From Candidatus Gastranaerophilales bacterium (GTDB lineage Bacteria; Cyanobacteriota; Vampirovibrionia; Gastranaerophilales; Gastranaerophilaceae): 64,000 bases of DNA. Both the position numbers and the translations under genes were made by a program. The stretch's first letter is position 1. Each line of letters starts with the position of its first letter. The stretch is from NCBI GenBank assembly GCA_947624685.1, contig CANQLJ010000004.1, forward strand, positions 1-64,000, written 5' to 3'. The notes below the pieces were generated by a model. The model was given only the letters and a program-made list of their open reading frames with translations. It was not told where the DNA came from and did no database searches. Positions 45,436-53,710 of this stretch are shown here, piece by piece.

Positions 45436-46248
45436 TTAGCAATATTTAAGACCTGTTTCATCGCACAAGTGATTAAAATATTCTACAGATTCAACAAGCT
45501 CATCTTTTTTAAATATTTCAAAAGTAATTGAAGGATATATATCAATTTCTTTGAGTGTCAAAAGGACGTTTTTTATATCTATGTCTCCTTTAAGAAGGCT
45601 TGAATGGGCGTCTTCGTCTTTATAGTTATTGTGAAAATGCATATGTTTTAGCATAATTCCATATTCTTTTATCCAAGAGGATATTGGAATTTCACTATGG
45701 AGATTACAATGGCCAATATCAATTGTTGCGCCTAAATATGGAGAATTTATTGCGGCAATGAGGTTTCGAATAAGCTCGGGGTTGGGTTCATGGACATTTT
45801 CAATTGTAACCATTATACCGAGTTCAACAAAATTCTTTATAAAATCATTATAAAATTCGATGTTTTTTAAAAAAAACGTATCTTTATATTGTTTTTGTTT
45901 CAATAAATTATTAAAACAGGTGTGAAAAATGACTTTTGAAACATCAAAATATTGCGCTAATTCAAGAGTTTGGTAATATCTTTTTATGCTTGCATTTTGA
46001 ATCAAAGGGTCGCTTGCTGCGATATTAAGATTAGAAAAAAAGCCGTGGAGCGTCACTTCATTATCAAAATCATCTAAGATTGCTCTATATTCTTTTTTAT
46101 TTTTTTCAAAATTTTCTTCCATTTCAGCCAATCTGCCAAATCTGGAAATTTCAAGCCCAAGGTCAAGGTTGCTCGCTATATTTACAGCTTCTTTAAAATC
46201 ATGATATGATACAGTGGATGAAATAAATCTTTGAAGTTTCTTGTTCAT
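45436..46248 (-). CDS. Sugar phosphate isomerase/epimerase-like TIM-barrel protein
   Basis: The 270-residue protein belongs to the xylose isomerase-like / endonuclease IV barrel superfamily. Candidate metal ligands appear in order: IENVHEPNP (Glu, about 153), IDIGHCNLH (Asp and His, about 182), MHFHNNYKD (His, about 210) and a late Glu in ITFEIFKK. The substrate cannot be told. The track start at 46275 lies upstream of a TATAAT that ends 6 nt before the ATG at 46248, so 46248 is preferred and translation looks leaderless. The divergent zinc-ribbon gene begins 31 nt away. Confidence 0.8.
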   Translation of the reverse strand: MNKKLQRFISSTVSYHDFKEAVNIASNLDLGLEISRFGRLAEMEENFEKNKKEYRAILDDFDNEVTLHGFFSNLNIAASDPLIQNASIKRYYQTLELAQYFDVSKVIFHTCFNNLLKQKQYKDTFFLKNIEFYNDFIKNFVELGIMVTIENVHEPNPELIRNLIAAINSPYLGATIDIGHCNLHSEIPISSWIKEYGIMLKHMHFHNNYKDEDAHSSLLKGDIDIKNVLLTLKEIDIYPSITFEIFKKDELVESVEYFNHLCDETGLKYC

Positions 46249-46254
46249 ATAAAA

Positions 46255-46260
46255 ATTATA
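46255..46260 (-). promoter_or_regulatory. TATAAT box, shared by two divergent genes
   Basis: AATTATAATT is nearly palindromic, so it offers TATAAT on both strands: 6 nt before the ATG at 46248 on the minus strand, and 16 nt before the ATG at 46279 on the plus strand. No clear -35 was found on either side. Confidence 0.5.
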
Positions 46261-46278
46261 ATTTAAAAAACGCAAAAA

Positions 46279-46503
46279 ATGTATATTATTGAATTATTTT
46301 TTAAAATAAAAGAAAGCTTTAAAAAAAGAAAAGTAAAAGAAAACACGGAAAATGAAGATTCGGACGATTCGCTATATGATAATGAAAACGCTTGCGACCA
46401 TCTTTTCGTCCCGATTGATTCAACAGGGAGGATTCTTGCCTGTTCAAAATGCGGAATGATATATAAATTAAAGAAAAATGAGGTTAATCCCTTCAAAAAC
46501 TGA
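46279..46503 (+). CDS. Small zinc-ribbon-like protein
   Basis: The 74 residues have an N-terminal amphipathic, basic segment (ELFFKIKESFKKRKVKEN), an acidic stretch (ENEDSDDSLYDNEN), and a probable zinc site: CDHLFVPIDSTGRILACSKC, with CxH and CxxC as ligands. No ribosome site is visible. The gene lies in the short space between the divergent TIM-barrel gene and serC, 21 nt ahead of serC. Function unknown; a zinc-binding partner or regulator is a guess. Confidence 0.65.
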   Translation: MYIIELFFKIKESFKKRKVKENTENEDSDDSLYDNENACDHLFVPIDSTGRILACSKCGMIYKLKKNEVNPFKN

Positions 46504-46524
46504 AATAAAATAAAGGAGAATAAA

Positions 46525-47610
46525 ATGACAAACGAAGTTTATAATTTTTCGGCAGGACCTGCGGTTTTACCTAAAAAAGTCTTAGAAATTGCGCAAAAAG
46601 AATTGCTTGATTACCAAGGTACAAAAATGAGCGTAATGGAAATGTCTCACCGCTCAAAGACATTTGAAAATATTGTAAACGGCGCAATTGAAGATTTAAG
46701 AGAATTGTTAAACATTCCAAATAACTATAAGGTTCTTTTTCTGCAAGGCGGAGCGCATCTTCAATTTTCCATGGTGCCGATTAATCTGTTAAAAAACGGT
46801 GTAGCCGATTACATCGTGACGGGTCTTTGGGCAAAAAAAGCCTATAATGAAGCAAAAAAATACGGAAATATTAATAAAATTGCAACAAGTGAGGATAAGA
46901 ATTTTTCTTATATCCCCGATTGCTCTAATTTAGATATTTCGCATGATGCCGATTACGTTTACATTTGCGAAAATAACACAATCTATGGAACAAAATACCC
47001 TGTCCTTCCAAACACAAAAGGAAAAACTCTCGTTTCTGATATGTCATCATGTTTTTTATCAGAACCTGTTGATGTTACTAAATACGGGCTTATTTTTGCG
47101 GGTGCTCAAAAAAATGTCGGCCCTGCGGGAGTTCAAATTGTGATAATAAGAGAAGATTTATTAAGAGATGAATTACCGGTTTGGGCGCCCACGATGCTCA
47201 ATTACAAAATCCATGCGGATAATAACAGTATGTACAACACTCCTCCCTGCTGGGGAATATATATTTGTTCTTTAGTGTTCAAGTGGCTGAAGGATTTGGG
47301 GGGACTAAACAAAATGAAAGAAATAAACCTCAAAAAAGCAAAAATTTTATATGACTTTTTGGATAATTCAAAATTATTTAAAGGAACGGTTGAAAAGTCC
47401 TCGCGCTCGATTATGAATGTGCCTTTTGCGACTGGAAATGACGAATTGGATAAAAAATTCATCGAAGAAGCAAAAGATTTTGGGCTTGTGCAATTAAAGG
47501 GCCATAGAACCGTGGGCGGTATGAGAGCTTCAATATATAACGCAATGCCAATTGAGGGTGTAAAAAAACTCGTTCAATTTATGGAAAAATTTGAAAAAGA
47601 AAACGTATAA
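46525..47610 (+). CDS. serC: Phosphoserine aminotransferase
   Basis: SerC converts phosphohydroxypyruvate to phosphoserine with PLP and glutamate, the step after SerA. The 361 residues carry VYNFSAGPAVLPKKVLEIAQ at the start, GGAHLQFSMVPINLL (about 72), and the PLP-lysine region FAGAQKNVGPAGVQIVII (about 192). The ending GHRTVGGMRASIYNAM is diagnostic. AAAGGAG precedes the ATG. A strong terminator follows. Confidence 0.98.
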   Translation: MTNEVYNFSAGPAVLPKKVLEIAQKELLDYQGTKMSVMEMSHRSKTFENIVNGAIEDLRELLNIPNNYKVLFLQGGAHLQFSMVPINLLKNGVADYIVTGLWAKKAYNEAKKYGNINKIATSEDKNFSYIPDCSNLDISHDADYVYICENNTIYGTKYPVLPNTKGKTLVSDMSSCFLSEPVDVTKYGLIFAGAQKNVGPAGVQIVIIREDLLRDELPVWAPTMLNYKIHADNNSMYNTPPCWGIYICSLVFKWLKDLGGLNKMKEINLKKAKILYDFLDNSKLFKGTVEKSSRSIMNVPFATGNDELDKKFIEEAKDFGLVQLKGHRTVGGMRASIYNAMPIEGVKKLVQFMEKFEKENV

Positions 47611-47626
47611 GAATTTTGTTAACAAA

Positions 47627-47662
47627 AAAGACGGGTGGGTTTTATACCATCCGTCTTTTTTT
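47627..47662. terminator. Terminator between serC and oadB
   Basis: AAAGACGGGTGG pairs with CCATCCGTCTTT (one G-T) around an 8-nt loop, followed by seven T on the plus strand and A-rich DNA on the other side, so it can serve both convergent genes. Confidence 0.85.
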
Positions 47663-47674
47663 GTTTATAATTTA

Positions 47675-48859
47675 TTATTTGCATATTGCAAGCAAAACAC
47701 CTGCTGCAACGGCTGAACCTATTACGCCTGCGACATTTGGGCCCATAGCATGCATTAAAAGGAAGTTTTGAGGATTTTCTTCCAGGCCCACTTTGTTTGA
47801 AACCCTTGCTGCCATAGGAACCGCGCTGACACCCGCCGAACCAATAAGAGGATTGATTTTTTCTTTTAAGAACAGGTTCATAATTTTTGCCATAATGACA
47901 CCTGCGGCAGTTGCCAGAGAAAATGCCATTATACCAAGGAACAATATTTTTAATGTTTCAACGGTTAAAAAGTGGTCTGCTTGAAGTTTTGAGCCTACAG
48001 TCAAGCCTAAAAATATCGTAACGATGTTAATAAGAGCGTTTTGCATAGTGTCAGAGAGTCTTTCTACAACACCGCATTCTTTGCATAAATTACCAAACGT
48101 CAAAGCGCCGACTAATGGGCAAGCCGAAGGCAATAAAATCATACAAAGAGTTAATACGACGAGCGGAAAAGCGATTTTTTCACGTTTTGAGACTTCTCTT
48201 AACTGCGTCATTTGAATTTGGCGTTCTTTTTTCGTTGTCAAAAGCTTCATAATCGGCGGTTGGATAACGGGAACAAGCGCCATATAAGAATATGCCGCAA
48301 CGGCAATTGAACCTAATAAATCAGGGGATAATTTGCTTGTGACATAAATTGATGTGGGCCCATCCGCTCCCCCTATGATACCGATTGAACCGGCTGATGC
48401 CATATCGAAACCCAACAGAAGGGCTAATAATAACGCTCCAAAGATACCAAATTGAGCAGCTCCGCCTAATAACAGAGTTTTGGGGTTGGCGATTAACGGC
48501 CCAAAGTCTGTCATAGCGCCGACTCCCATAAAGATAATCAGTGGGAATAAACCTTTATCAATCCCAAAGGAAAAGATGATTCCTAAAAATCCGTTAGGGC
48601 CTGCTATTTCTTCACCTAAAGGCATCGGGATGTTTGATAAAAATCCGCCAAATGCGATTGGTACAAGTAATAGAGGTTCATATTGTTTTTTAATTCCAAG
48701 CCACATTAAAAACAGGCATATAACAAGCATTATGGGTTGGCCAAAATGTGATAAAAATTGTTCGACAATTGTGCTGTCAAAATTTTGATGTGCGGTATTT
48801 ATGAAATTATAAATACCCGTTGTCTGCCATAAATCGTGGAAAGTTTCAGCTATATTCAT
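47675..48859 (-). CDS. oadB: Sodium ion-translocating decarboxylase, beta subunit
   Basis: OadB decarboxylates carboxybiotin and pumps Na+ out across the inner membrane. The 394-residue protein has about nine to eleven hydrophobic helices and family motifs: [20 protein letters not shown] (about 117-136), [20 protein letters not shown] (about 179-198), and the C-terminal [14 protein letters not shown]-like [14 protein letters not shown] then [24 protein letters not shown] lies about 9 nt before the ATG. It follows oadA by 18 nt. Confidence 0.97.
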   Translation of the reverse strand: MNIAETFHDLWQTTGIYNFINTAHQNFDSTIVEQFLSHFGQPIMLVICLFLMWLGIKKQYEPLLLVPIAFGGFLSNIPMPLGEEIAGPNGFLGIIFSFGIDKGLFPLIIFMGVGAMTDFGPLIANPKTLLLGGAAQFGIFGALLLALLLGFDMASAGSIGIIGGADGPTSIYVTSKLSPDLLGSIAVAAYSYMALVPVIQPPIMKLLTTKKERQIQMTQLREVSKREKIAFPLVVLTLCMILLPSACPLVGALTFGNLCKECGVVERLSDTMQNALINIVTIFLGLTVGSKLQADHFLTVETLKILFLGIMAFSLATAAGVIMAKIMNLFLKEKINPLIGSAGVSAVPMAARVSNKVGLEENPQNFLLMHAMGPNVAGVIGSAVAAGVLLAICK

Positions 48860-48877
48860 AAATTTTCTCTCCTAAAT

Positions 48878-50686
48878 TTAACCTATTACCACTAATGTTT
48901 GGCCGTTTTTAACTGTGTCGCCTTGATTTACTTCAAAAGACAGGATTTTTCCCGCAACGTTTGATTTAATTTCCGTTTCCATTTTCATTGCTTCAATAAC
49001 AAGCAATACATCGCCCACTTCGACATTATCTCCGACATTTGCTTCGATTCTTAATACGTTGCCGGGGAGCGCCGCTTTGATTTCCTGACCGGAGCCCGAT
49101 GCTGCTGAATGATGTTGTTCTTCAACACCTTCTTTAATATCAACATCATAAGTTTTTCCGTTAACCGTAGCTTTTGAGCCATCAAGTTTTACGCTGTATT
49201 TTTTGTTGTTAATCGTAACCGTGTAGCCGTCAGCGCTTGATGTGTTTGATGAAGCAGATGCTTTATCAGGCGATACTTTATTAACCGAAACGACACCTTT
49301 TCCAAGCAGAAATTCAATACCTTTATCAACATTTCCGTCTTTGCAGGCAGCTGAAATAAATATATTTTCTTCCGTTGTTTCAAGACCGGCTTCGGTGAGT
49401 CTCTTTTTAGCGGCTTCAATACCTTTATCGGGGTCTTTTTCGTTGATATCAACAACATGTTCTGTTGTGGGTTCAAGTTTCATTTTTTCGCTTGCCCATT
49501 TAACAAGTTCAGGATCAGGTTCGCAAGGAGTTTTTCCGAAATATCCCAAAAGCATTTTGGCATATCCGGGGTTTGCAACCTGCCAAGCGCCTTGAGTAGC
49601 GTTTAAGAAAGATTGCTGCGCATAGAATTGCGATACCGGAGTAACGGAAGTTGCGTATCCGCCTCTTTCAACGACTTCTTTCATGCAGGCGATTAATTGC
49701 GGGAATTTATCAAGCATTCCCATATCTTTTAATTGGTTAACAGTTGTCGCTGTTGCTCCCCCCGGAAGCGGTGCTTGAATTAATATCGGATTAACCCCTA
49801 ATGAAATCGGCGAAATCGGATAATCTTTCATACATTCTTTAAAGATTTCTTCCGTTTCCATAATTTTCTTTATATCAAGTCCAAGGTCATAATCCGTTCC
49901 TTTAAGAGCATGCCACATTGAGATGATATCGGGTTGGCCAGTTCCGCCTGAGACTGGTTTCATCGCAAGGTCAATTCCGTCCGCTCCGCCTTCAAGAGCC
50001 GAGATATAAGCATATAATCCCGTTCCTGCCGTTTCGTGGCTGTGGAATCTGATGTGGAAATCTTCTCCCAATAACTTACGAGCCATTTTAACCGTTTCAT
50101 AGACTTTTTTAGGATTGGATGTTCCCGAAGCATCTTTAAAAGCAAGAGAATCAAAAGGAAGCCCCGAATCTAAGATATTTCTTAAAACTCTTTCATAAAA
50201 AGCAACGTCATGCGCTCCTTCGCAGCCGTATGGTAATTCCATCATAGTGATGGTTACTTCGTGCTTTAGACCGTATTTTTTAATTGAATTAGCGCTATCA
50301 ATTAAATTATTAACGTCGTTTAGAGCATCAAAGTTTCTTATTACATTTACGCCGTGTTTGGCAAACATCTTAGCATGAAGGTCAATTATGTCTCTCGGTT
50401 GTGAATTAAGCCCGACGACATTAACCCCTCTTGCTAAAGATTGCAAACAAATATCAGGGCCTACTGCAGCTCTTATTTTATCCATTGTTTCAAAAGCATT
50501 TTCGTTGCAGAAAAATATCGGAGCTTGAAATCTTGCGCCGCCCGCTGTTTCAAAATGCTTAATTCCTGCGTCAACTGCCGCTTGAAGTGCGGGGATAAAG
50601 TCATCTACAAGGACTTTTGCTCCGTAAATTGATTGGAAACCGTCACGAAATGACGTGTCCATAACTTTGATTTGTTTTTTTGCCAT
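48878..50686 (-). CDS. oadA: Oxaloacetate decarboxylase alpha subunit (carboxyltransferase with biotin carrier)
   Basis: This subunit moves the carboxyl group from oxaloacetate (or a related acid) to biotin. An HMGL-type carboxyltransferase TIM barrel (about 1-290) has MDTSFRDGFQSIYGAKVL and the metal pair HSHETAG, then the conserved PYC/OadA domain (about 290-465). A linker rich in Ser and a biotinyl domain end the protein, with the biotin Lys in VIEAMKMETE at 568. A second short domain (YTVTINNKKYSVKLDGSKAT) precedes it. GAGGAT is the ribosome site. Methylmalonyl-CoA or pyruvate specificity cannot be excluded; barrel and context favour oxaloacetate. Confidence 0.95.
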   Translation of the reverse strand: MAKKQIKVMDTSFRDGFQSIYGAKVLVDDFIPALQAAVDAGIKHFETAGGARFQAPIFFCNENAFETMDKIRAAVGPDICLQSLARGVNVVGLNSQPRDIIDLHAKMFAKHGVNVIRNFDALNDVNNLIDSANSIKKYGLKHEVTITMMELPYGCEGAHDVAFYERVLRNILDSGLPFDSLAFKDASGTSNPKKVYETVKMARKLLGEDFHIRFHSHETAGTGLYAYISALEGGADGIDLAMKPVSGGTGQPDIISMWHALKGTDYDLGLDIKKIMETEEIFKECMKDYPISPISLGVNPILIQAPLPGGATATTVNQLKDMGMLDKFPQLIACMKEVVERGGYATSVTPVSQFYAQQSFLNATQGAWQVANPGYAKMLLGYFGKTPCEPDPELVKWASEKMKLEPTTEHVVDINEKDPDKGIEAAKKRLTEAGLETTEENIFISAACKDGNVDKGIEFLLGKGVVSVNKVSPDKASASSNTSSADGYTVTINNKKYSVKLDGSKATVNGKTYDVDIKEGVEEQHHSAASGSGQEIKAALPGNVLRIEANVGDNVEVGDVLLVIEAMKMETEIKSNVAGKILSFEVNQGDTVKNGQTLVVIG

Positions 50687-50731
50687 TTTATTATCCTCTT
50701 TATATTATTACAATTCTTTATTAATTGTGTG

Positions 50732-50962
50732 CTATATGCCTTTTTTGGCCAAAGCAACAGCGAGCGCTATTTCGCTGTCATCTGTTGATATTTTTTTAGA
50801 AGCTTTTGCTTGCGGTTCTATTACAGGGAAAAGTTTGTTTAAGTAATTAACAACTTTTGTTGTAATTGATATAGCGAAAACTAAAATAACCAAAAATGAA
50901 AACACAACGCTCATTCCGACGCACATTGCGTTTATGCCGTTTATTAATTGAGCATTCAGCAT
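50732..50962 (-). CDS. oadG: Sodium pump decarboxylase gamma subunit
   Basis: This 76-residue protein has one membrane helix (MSVVFSFLVILVFAISITTKVV, about 18-39) and a short hydrophilic tail ending in SEIALAVALAKKGI, as in the OadG family, which anchors and assembles alpha and beta. Position between birA and oadA on the same strand supports the call. The tail EPQAKASKKI is short and lacks the long Pro/Ala linker of some homologues. GGAG lies 8 nt before the ATG. It overlaps birA by 7 nt. Confidence 0.9.
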   Translation of the reverse strand: MLNAQLINGINAMCVGMSVVFSFLVILVFAISITTKVVNYLNKLFPVIEPQAKASKKISTDDSEIALAVALAKKGI

Positions 50963-51522
50963 AATATTTCTCCTTTTATTCCGTTAATTAAAAAATCATC
51001 ATATTTTTTTTCAAAATTCGACATAAACTTATCCAAAAATTCATCCTTATCAACTCTTTTTTTTGTTTCGTTAAAAATTGATGTTGCTTTTATGTCGATA
51101 TTTTCGAGTTCTTCTTCATCAAGATTAAGATTAATTCCGCAGCCTAAAATAATTCCTTTCAGGTTTTGACCCAAAAACTCGGATTCGGCCAAAAATCCTG
51201 CAATCTTTTTGCCGTCGATTAAAATATCATTTGGGTGCTTAAATTTAGGATTTAATCCGTATTCTTTTAAAGTGTCAGCTCCGATTAGCGCAATAAATCT
51301 TGTTAATTCATCAAGATGAGAGATGTTTTTCGGTTTTAAAATGATTGAAATATAGATATTTCCGCCATTTTTATCCGACGAAAACCAAAACCTTTCAAAC
51401 TGCCCATGGCCATTGGTTTGCATGTCAGCTGATACAATTTCAAAATTTTGTAATTCCTCTAAATGTTTATGAGAATACTCATTTGTTGAATTTAGCTTCT
51501 CAAAGTGTCTTATGTTGCGCAT
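50956..51522 (-). CDS. birA: Biotin--[carboxyl carrier protein] ligase
   Basis: BirA attaches biotin to the Lys of OadA. The 188-residue protein is the catalytic and C-terminal domains only; it starts at the domain edge (FEKLNSTNEYSHKHLE) and lacks the N-terminal helix-turn-helix of regulatory BirA. The biotin site is in ADMQTNGHGQFERFWFSSD, with KHPNDILIDGKKIAGFLAES (about 88-107) following. GxGx replaces the usual GRGR. It is the first gene of birA-oadG-oadA-oadB, giving the pump its own activating enzyme. Confidence 0.95.
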   Translation of the reverse strand: MRNIRHFEKLNSTNEYSHKHLEELQNFEIVSADMQTNGHGQFERFWFSSDKNGGNIYISIILKPKNISHLDELTRFIALIGADTLKEYGLNPKFKHPNDILIDGKKIAGFLAESEFLGQNLKGIILGCGINLNLDEEELENIDIKATSIFNETKKRVDKDEFLDKFMSNFEKKYDDFLINGIKGEILC

Positions 51523-51528
51523 ATAGAA

Positions 51529-51557
51529 ATAATAACAAAAACAAAATTTTCTAACAA
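51529..51557 (-). promoter_or_regulatory. Promoter of the birA-oad operon, predicted leaderless
   Basis: On the minus strand, TTGTTA, 17 nt, TATTAT and 6 nt (TTCTAT) lead straight to the birA ATG. There is no Shine-Dalgarno. Transcription would start at the A of ATG. Confidence 0.65.
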
Positions 51558-52310
51558 TTATTTTTTATTTTCAAAAATTTTATTATATTCAATTGAGCGC
51601 ATATATGCTTTATCTTGCATGAATCTTTGGCGATAGAGCTTTTCAAATTGGCTTTGCGAATATTTGTAATTTTTGAATGTCAGCATAATTGTTTTGTGCA
51701 CAAAAAGCATCATAAAAGGAAAAGAAAAAATAATTATAACAATCAACAAAATGAAATGTGTCATAACTTTTCTTTTAATCATAAGTTGTTTTTGTTCGTC
51801 CAAAAGGTCGACTTTTGCTCTGATTGCCGAATTGACATAGGCATTTCTTTCATCATTAGGGATTTTATCGAGTTCATTTGACAATTCTTTTGAAATACTA
51901 AAAACATATTTTTTTATATTCAGATTTTTTTTGTCATATTCTTCAAAACAGGATAATTCTTCGTTTTTGTCTATTTCAATACCAAGGGGGGTTTCATCCG
52001 TTTTTGTATTTGGTTCATTTTGTACAGTATCACCGTTTTTTTCACCCTCAACATTTTCAACATTTTGCGCATTATCCGTATTATCAATACTATCTTCGCT
52101 TTGTTCTTGGGGTGTTTCTTGTTCATCTTCGAGCCCGAGCTCTTTTTTTTCTTCTTCAACAAGATATTCTTCTAATTGCGGGATGTCAGAGTCGTCTTTA
52201 CTATACTCGTCGTCAAAATCCGCACTAAAATCAGCCCCGGCAAACATCGAAACATCGTCCGACACATTCGTTTGAGGATTATTTTGGATTTCTTTTTCTT
52301 CTTCTTGCAA
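51558..52310 (-). CDS. Acidic single-pass membrane protein, unknown
   Basis: The 250 residues have a long acidic, Gln/Asn/Asp/Glu-rich N-terminal region (about 1-115; YSKDDSDIPQLEEYLVEEEK), a helical part (about 120-175; ISKELSNELDKIPNDERNAY), one membrane helix (HFILLIVIIIFSFPFMMLFV, about 190-209) and a basic C-terminal tail (FEKLYRQRFMQDKAYMRSIE). No family was recognised. The start is TTG with AAGGAG 8 nt upstream. It probably stands alone, just upstream of birA on the same strand, and overlaps the birA promoter region. Confidence 0.75.
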   Translation of the reverse strand: MQEEEKEIQNNPQTNVSDDVSMFAGADFSADFDDEYSKDDSDIPQLEEYLVEEEKKELGLEDEQETPQEQSEDSIDNTDNAQNVENVEGEKNGDTVQNEPNTKTDETPLGIEIDKNEELSCFEEYDKKNLNIKKYVFSISKELSNELDKIPNDERNAYVNSAIRAKVDLLDEQKQLMIKRKVMTHFILLIVIIIFSFPFMMLFVHKTIMLTFKNYKYSQSQFEKLYRQRFMQDKAYMRSIEYNKIFENKK

Positions 52311-52402
52311 AAATCAAACTCCTTCACAAAGTTATTCGTTTTTAATGTTAATTTTTTTGTAGCTGATTTATTATAGCATATAAATTGAATAACGAAAAAC
52401 CA

Positions 52403-52411
52403 TGATATAAT
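52403..52411 (+). promoter_or_regulatory. Extended -10 promoter, predicted leaderless
   Basis: TGATATAAT is an extended -10 (TG, one base, TATAAT) ending 6 nt before the ATG at 52418. A TTGAAT lies 15 nt upstream as a weak -35. No Shine-Dalgarno is present. Confidence 0.65.
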
Positions 52412-52417
52412 TAATCT

Positions 52418-53461
52418 ATGAGAATATTAATTTTATCAAACAACTATAGCGCAAAGTCTTTCTATGACTTGTTTTCAAAAGATAAAAACAATATTGTTTT
52501 CTCCGTAATCGAAAATTGCAACTATACGGAAATTAACGATTCAAAAGATGCGCTCGAATTTTGCCTGGCTAATGAGATAAATCTCGTTTTGATTACGGAT
52601 AAAAAATATATTTTGGATTCATATCATGAAACATTGAACAACGAAGGAATAAGCGTTTTTTGCCCTTCAAAAGAATCAAGTGAGATATGCCATTTTAAAT
52701 CTCTTGCAAAAAAATTCATGCACAAAAATAAAATCCCAACTCCAAAGTTTTTTACAGCCGAAAAACCTCAGGCGGCGCTTGATTATATAGCCGATTTTCA
52801 AAATCCGATGGCGATAAAACCCGACTATAATTCATTTCAAGAAGGGACAAAGTTTTTTGAAACAAAATCACAAGCCCAAAAACTCATCGAAGAAAGGTTT
52901 TTCTGCGGAAACAAAAAAATAATTCTCGAAGATTATATCGAAGGCAAAAGCTTCACGACTTATACTCTCTCTAACGGCTTTAGCGCAAAAATAATCGGAA
53001 ATATTGCAAAATATCAAAATGACATAGCGCTTTTTGAGCCAAAATTTATAACAAATGAAATTAAACAAAAAATCTATGATGAAATAATAATGAAGACCCT
53101 AACTAATCTCTCAGCCCAAAATGAAGAATACATAGGCATCTTGGGGTTTGATTTTATTTTATCTTATGACGGTAAACTATATTGTCTTGGTTTTAAAAGC
53201 TTTTTTGACGATATTGACGTCGATTTTTTCACAAAAGGCTATGACATCAATTGGCTCGATGTTTTTGATTCCACGATTGTGGGAGATGTTTTTGAAAAAT
53301 ATGATTTTAAAATAAATACCGACAAGATGCTCTGTTTAAGGCAGAATGAGGAAATTAATTTTATTTCGTCTTTGACGCAAAACAGCCTTGAAATGAAATT
53401 AAGCGAACTTGGTTACGATTTAAAAGAATATATTGAAGCTAAAAAAGCTTGGAAGTATTAG
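52418..53461 (+). CDS. PurD-like ATP-grasp protein with degenerate active site
   Basis: Over its length the protein follows phosphoribosylamine-glycine ligase: MRILILSNN (GSGGREHA region altered), an EINLVLITDKKY strand, GISVFCPSKESSEICHFKSL (about 88-107), AKKFMHKNKIPTPKFFT, and a later YIGILGFDFILSYDGKLYCL. It is shorter (347 versus about 420) and lacks the EFN.RFGDPE-like metal and substrate box; LYCLGFKSFFDD stands there. So it probably is not the purine enzyme and may have a new role or be an inactive relative. The stop touches the ATG of yidD, so the two are coupled. Confidence 0.65.
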   Translation: MRILILSNNYSAKSFYDLFSKDKNNIVFSVIENCNYTEINDSKDALEFCLANEINLVLITDKKYILDSYHETLNNEGISVFCPSKESSEICHFKSLAKKFMHKNKIPTPKFFTAEKPQAALDYIADFQNPMAIKPDYNSFQEGTKFFETKSQAQKLIEERFFCGNKKIILEDYIEGKSFTTYTLSNGFSAKIIGNIAKYQNDIALFEPKFITNEIKQKIYDEIIMKTLTNLSAQNEEYIGILGFDFILSYDGKLYCLGFKSFFDDIDVDFFTKGYDINWLDVFDSTIVGDVFEKYDFKINTDKMLCLRQNEEINFISSLTQNSLEMKLSELGYDLKEYIEAKKAWKY

Positions 53462-53686
53462 ATGATTAAATATATATGTTTAAAATTAATCTCGATTTAT
53501 CGCTATTTTTCAAAATTCACCCCATCGGTTTGCAGGTTTGAACCCACATGCTCTAAATATACTTATATAGCTATCGAGCGCTTTGGGGTCATAAAAGGAA
53601 TGTATCTCGGGTTTAAAAGAATCCTAAAATGCCACCCCTACCACGAGGGCGGATATGACCCCGTACCGGATGAATTTAAGTGGTAG
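53462..53686 (+). CDS. yidD: Membrane protein insertion efficiency factor YidD
   Basis: YidD is a small peripheral protein that aids YidC-dependent insertion. The 74 residues contain the whole signature: [20 protein letters not shown] (about 24-43) with the two cysteines, and [16 protein letters not shown] at the end. It directly abuts the ATP-grasp gene, whose stop codon ends just before its ATG. rnpA, yidC and rpmH, its common neighbours, are not here. Confidence 0.95.
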   Translation: MIKYICLKLISIYRYFSKFTPSVCRFEPTCSKYTYIAIERFGVIKGMYLGFKRILKCHPYHEGGYDPVPDEFKW

Positions 53687-53710
53687 AAAATATATATTGT
53701 GCTTAAATTT

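Noticed and set aside
51931-52275. Plus-strand Ser-rich ORF of 114 residues
   Set aside because: It is antisense to the acidic region of the gene at 51558; the serine richness comes from the complement of Glu/Asp codons.
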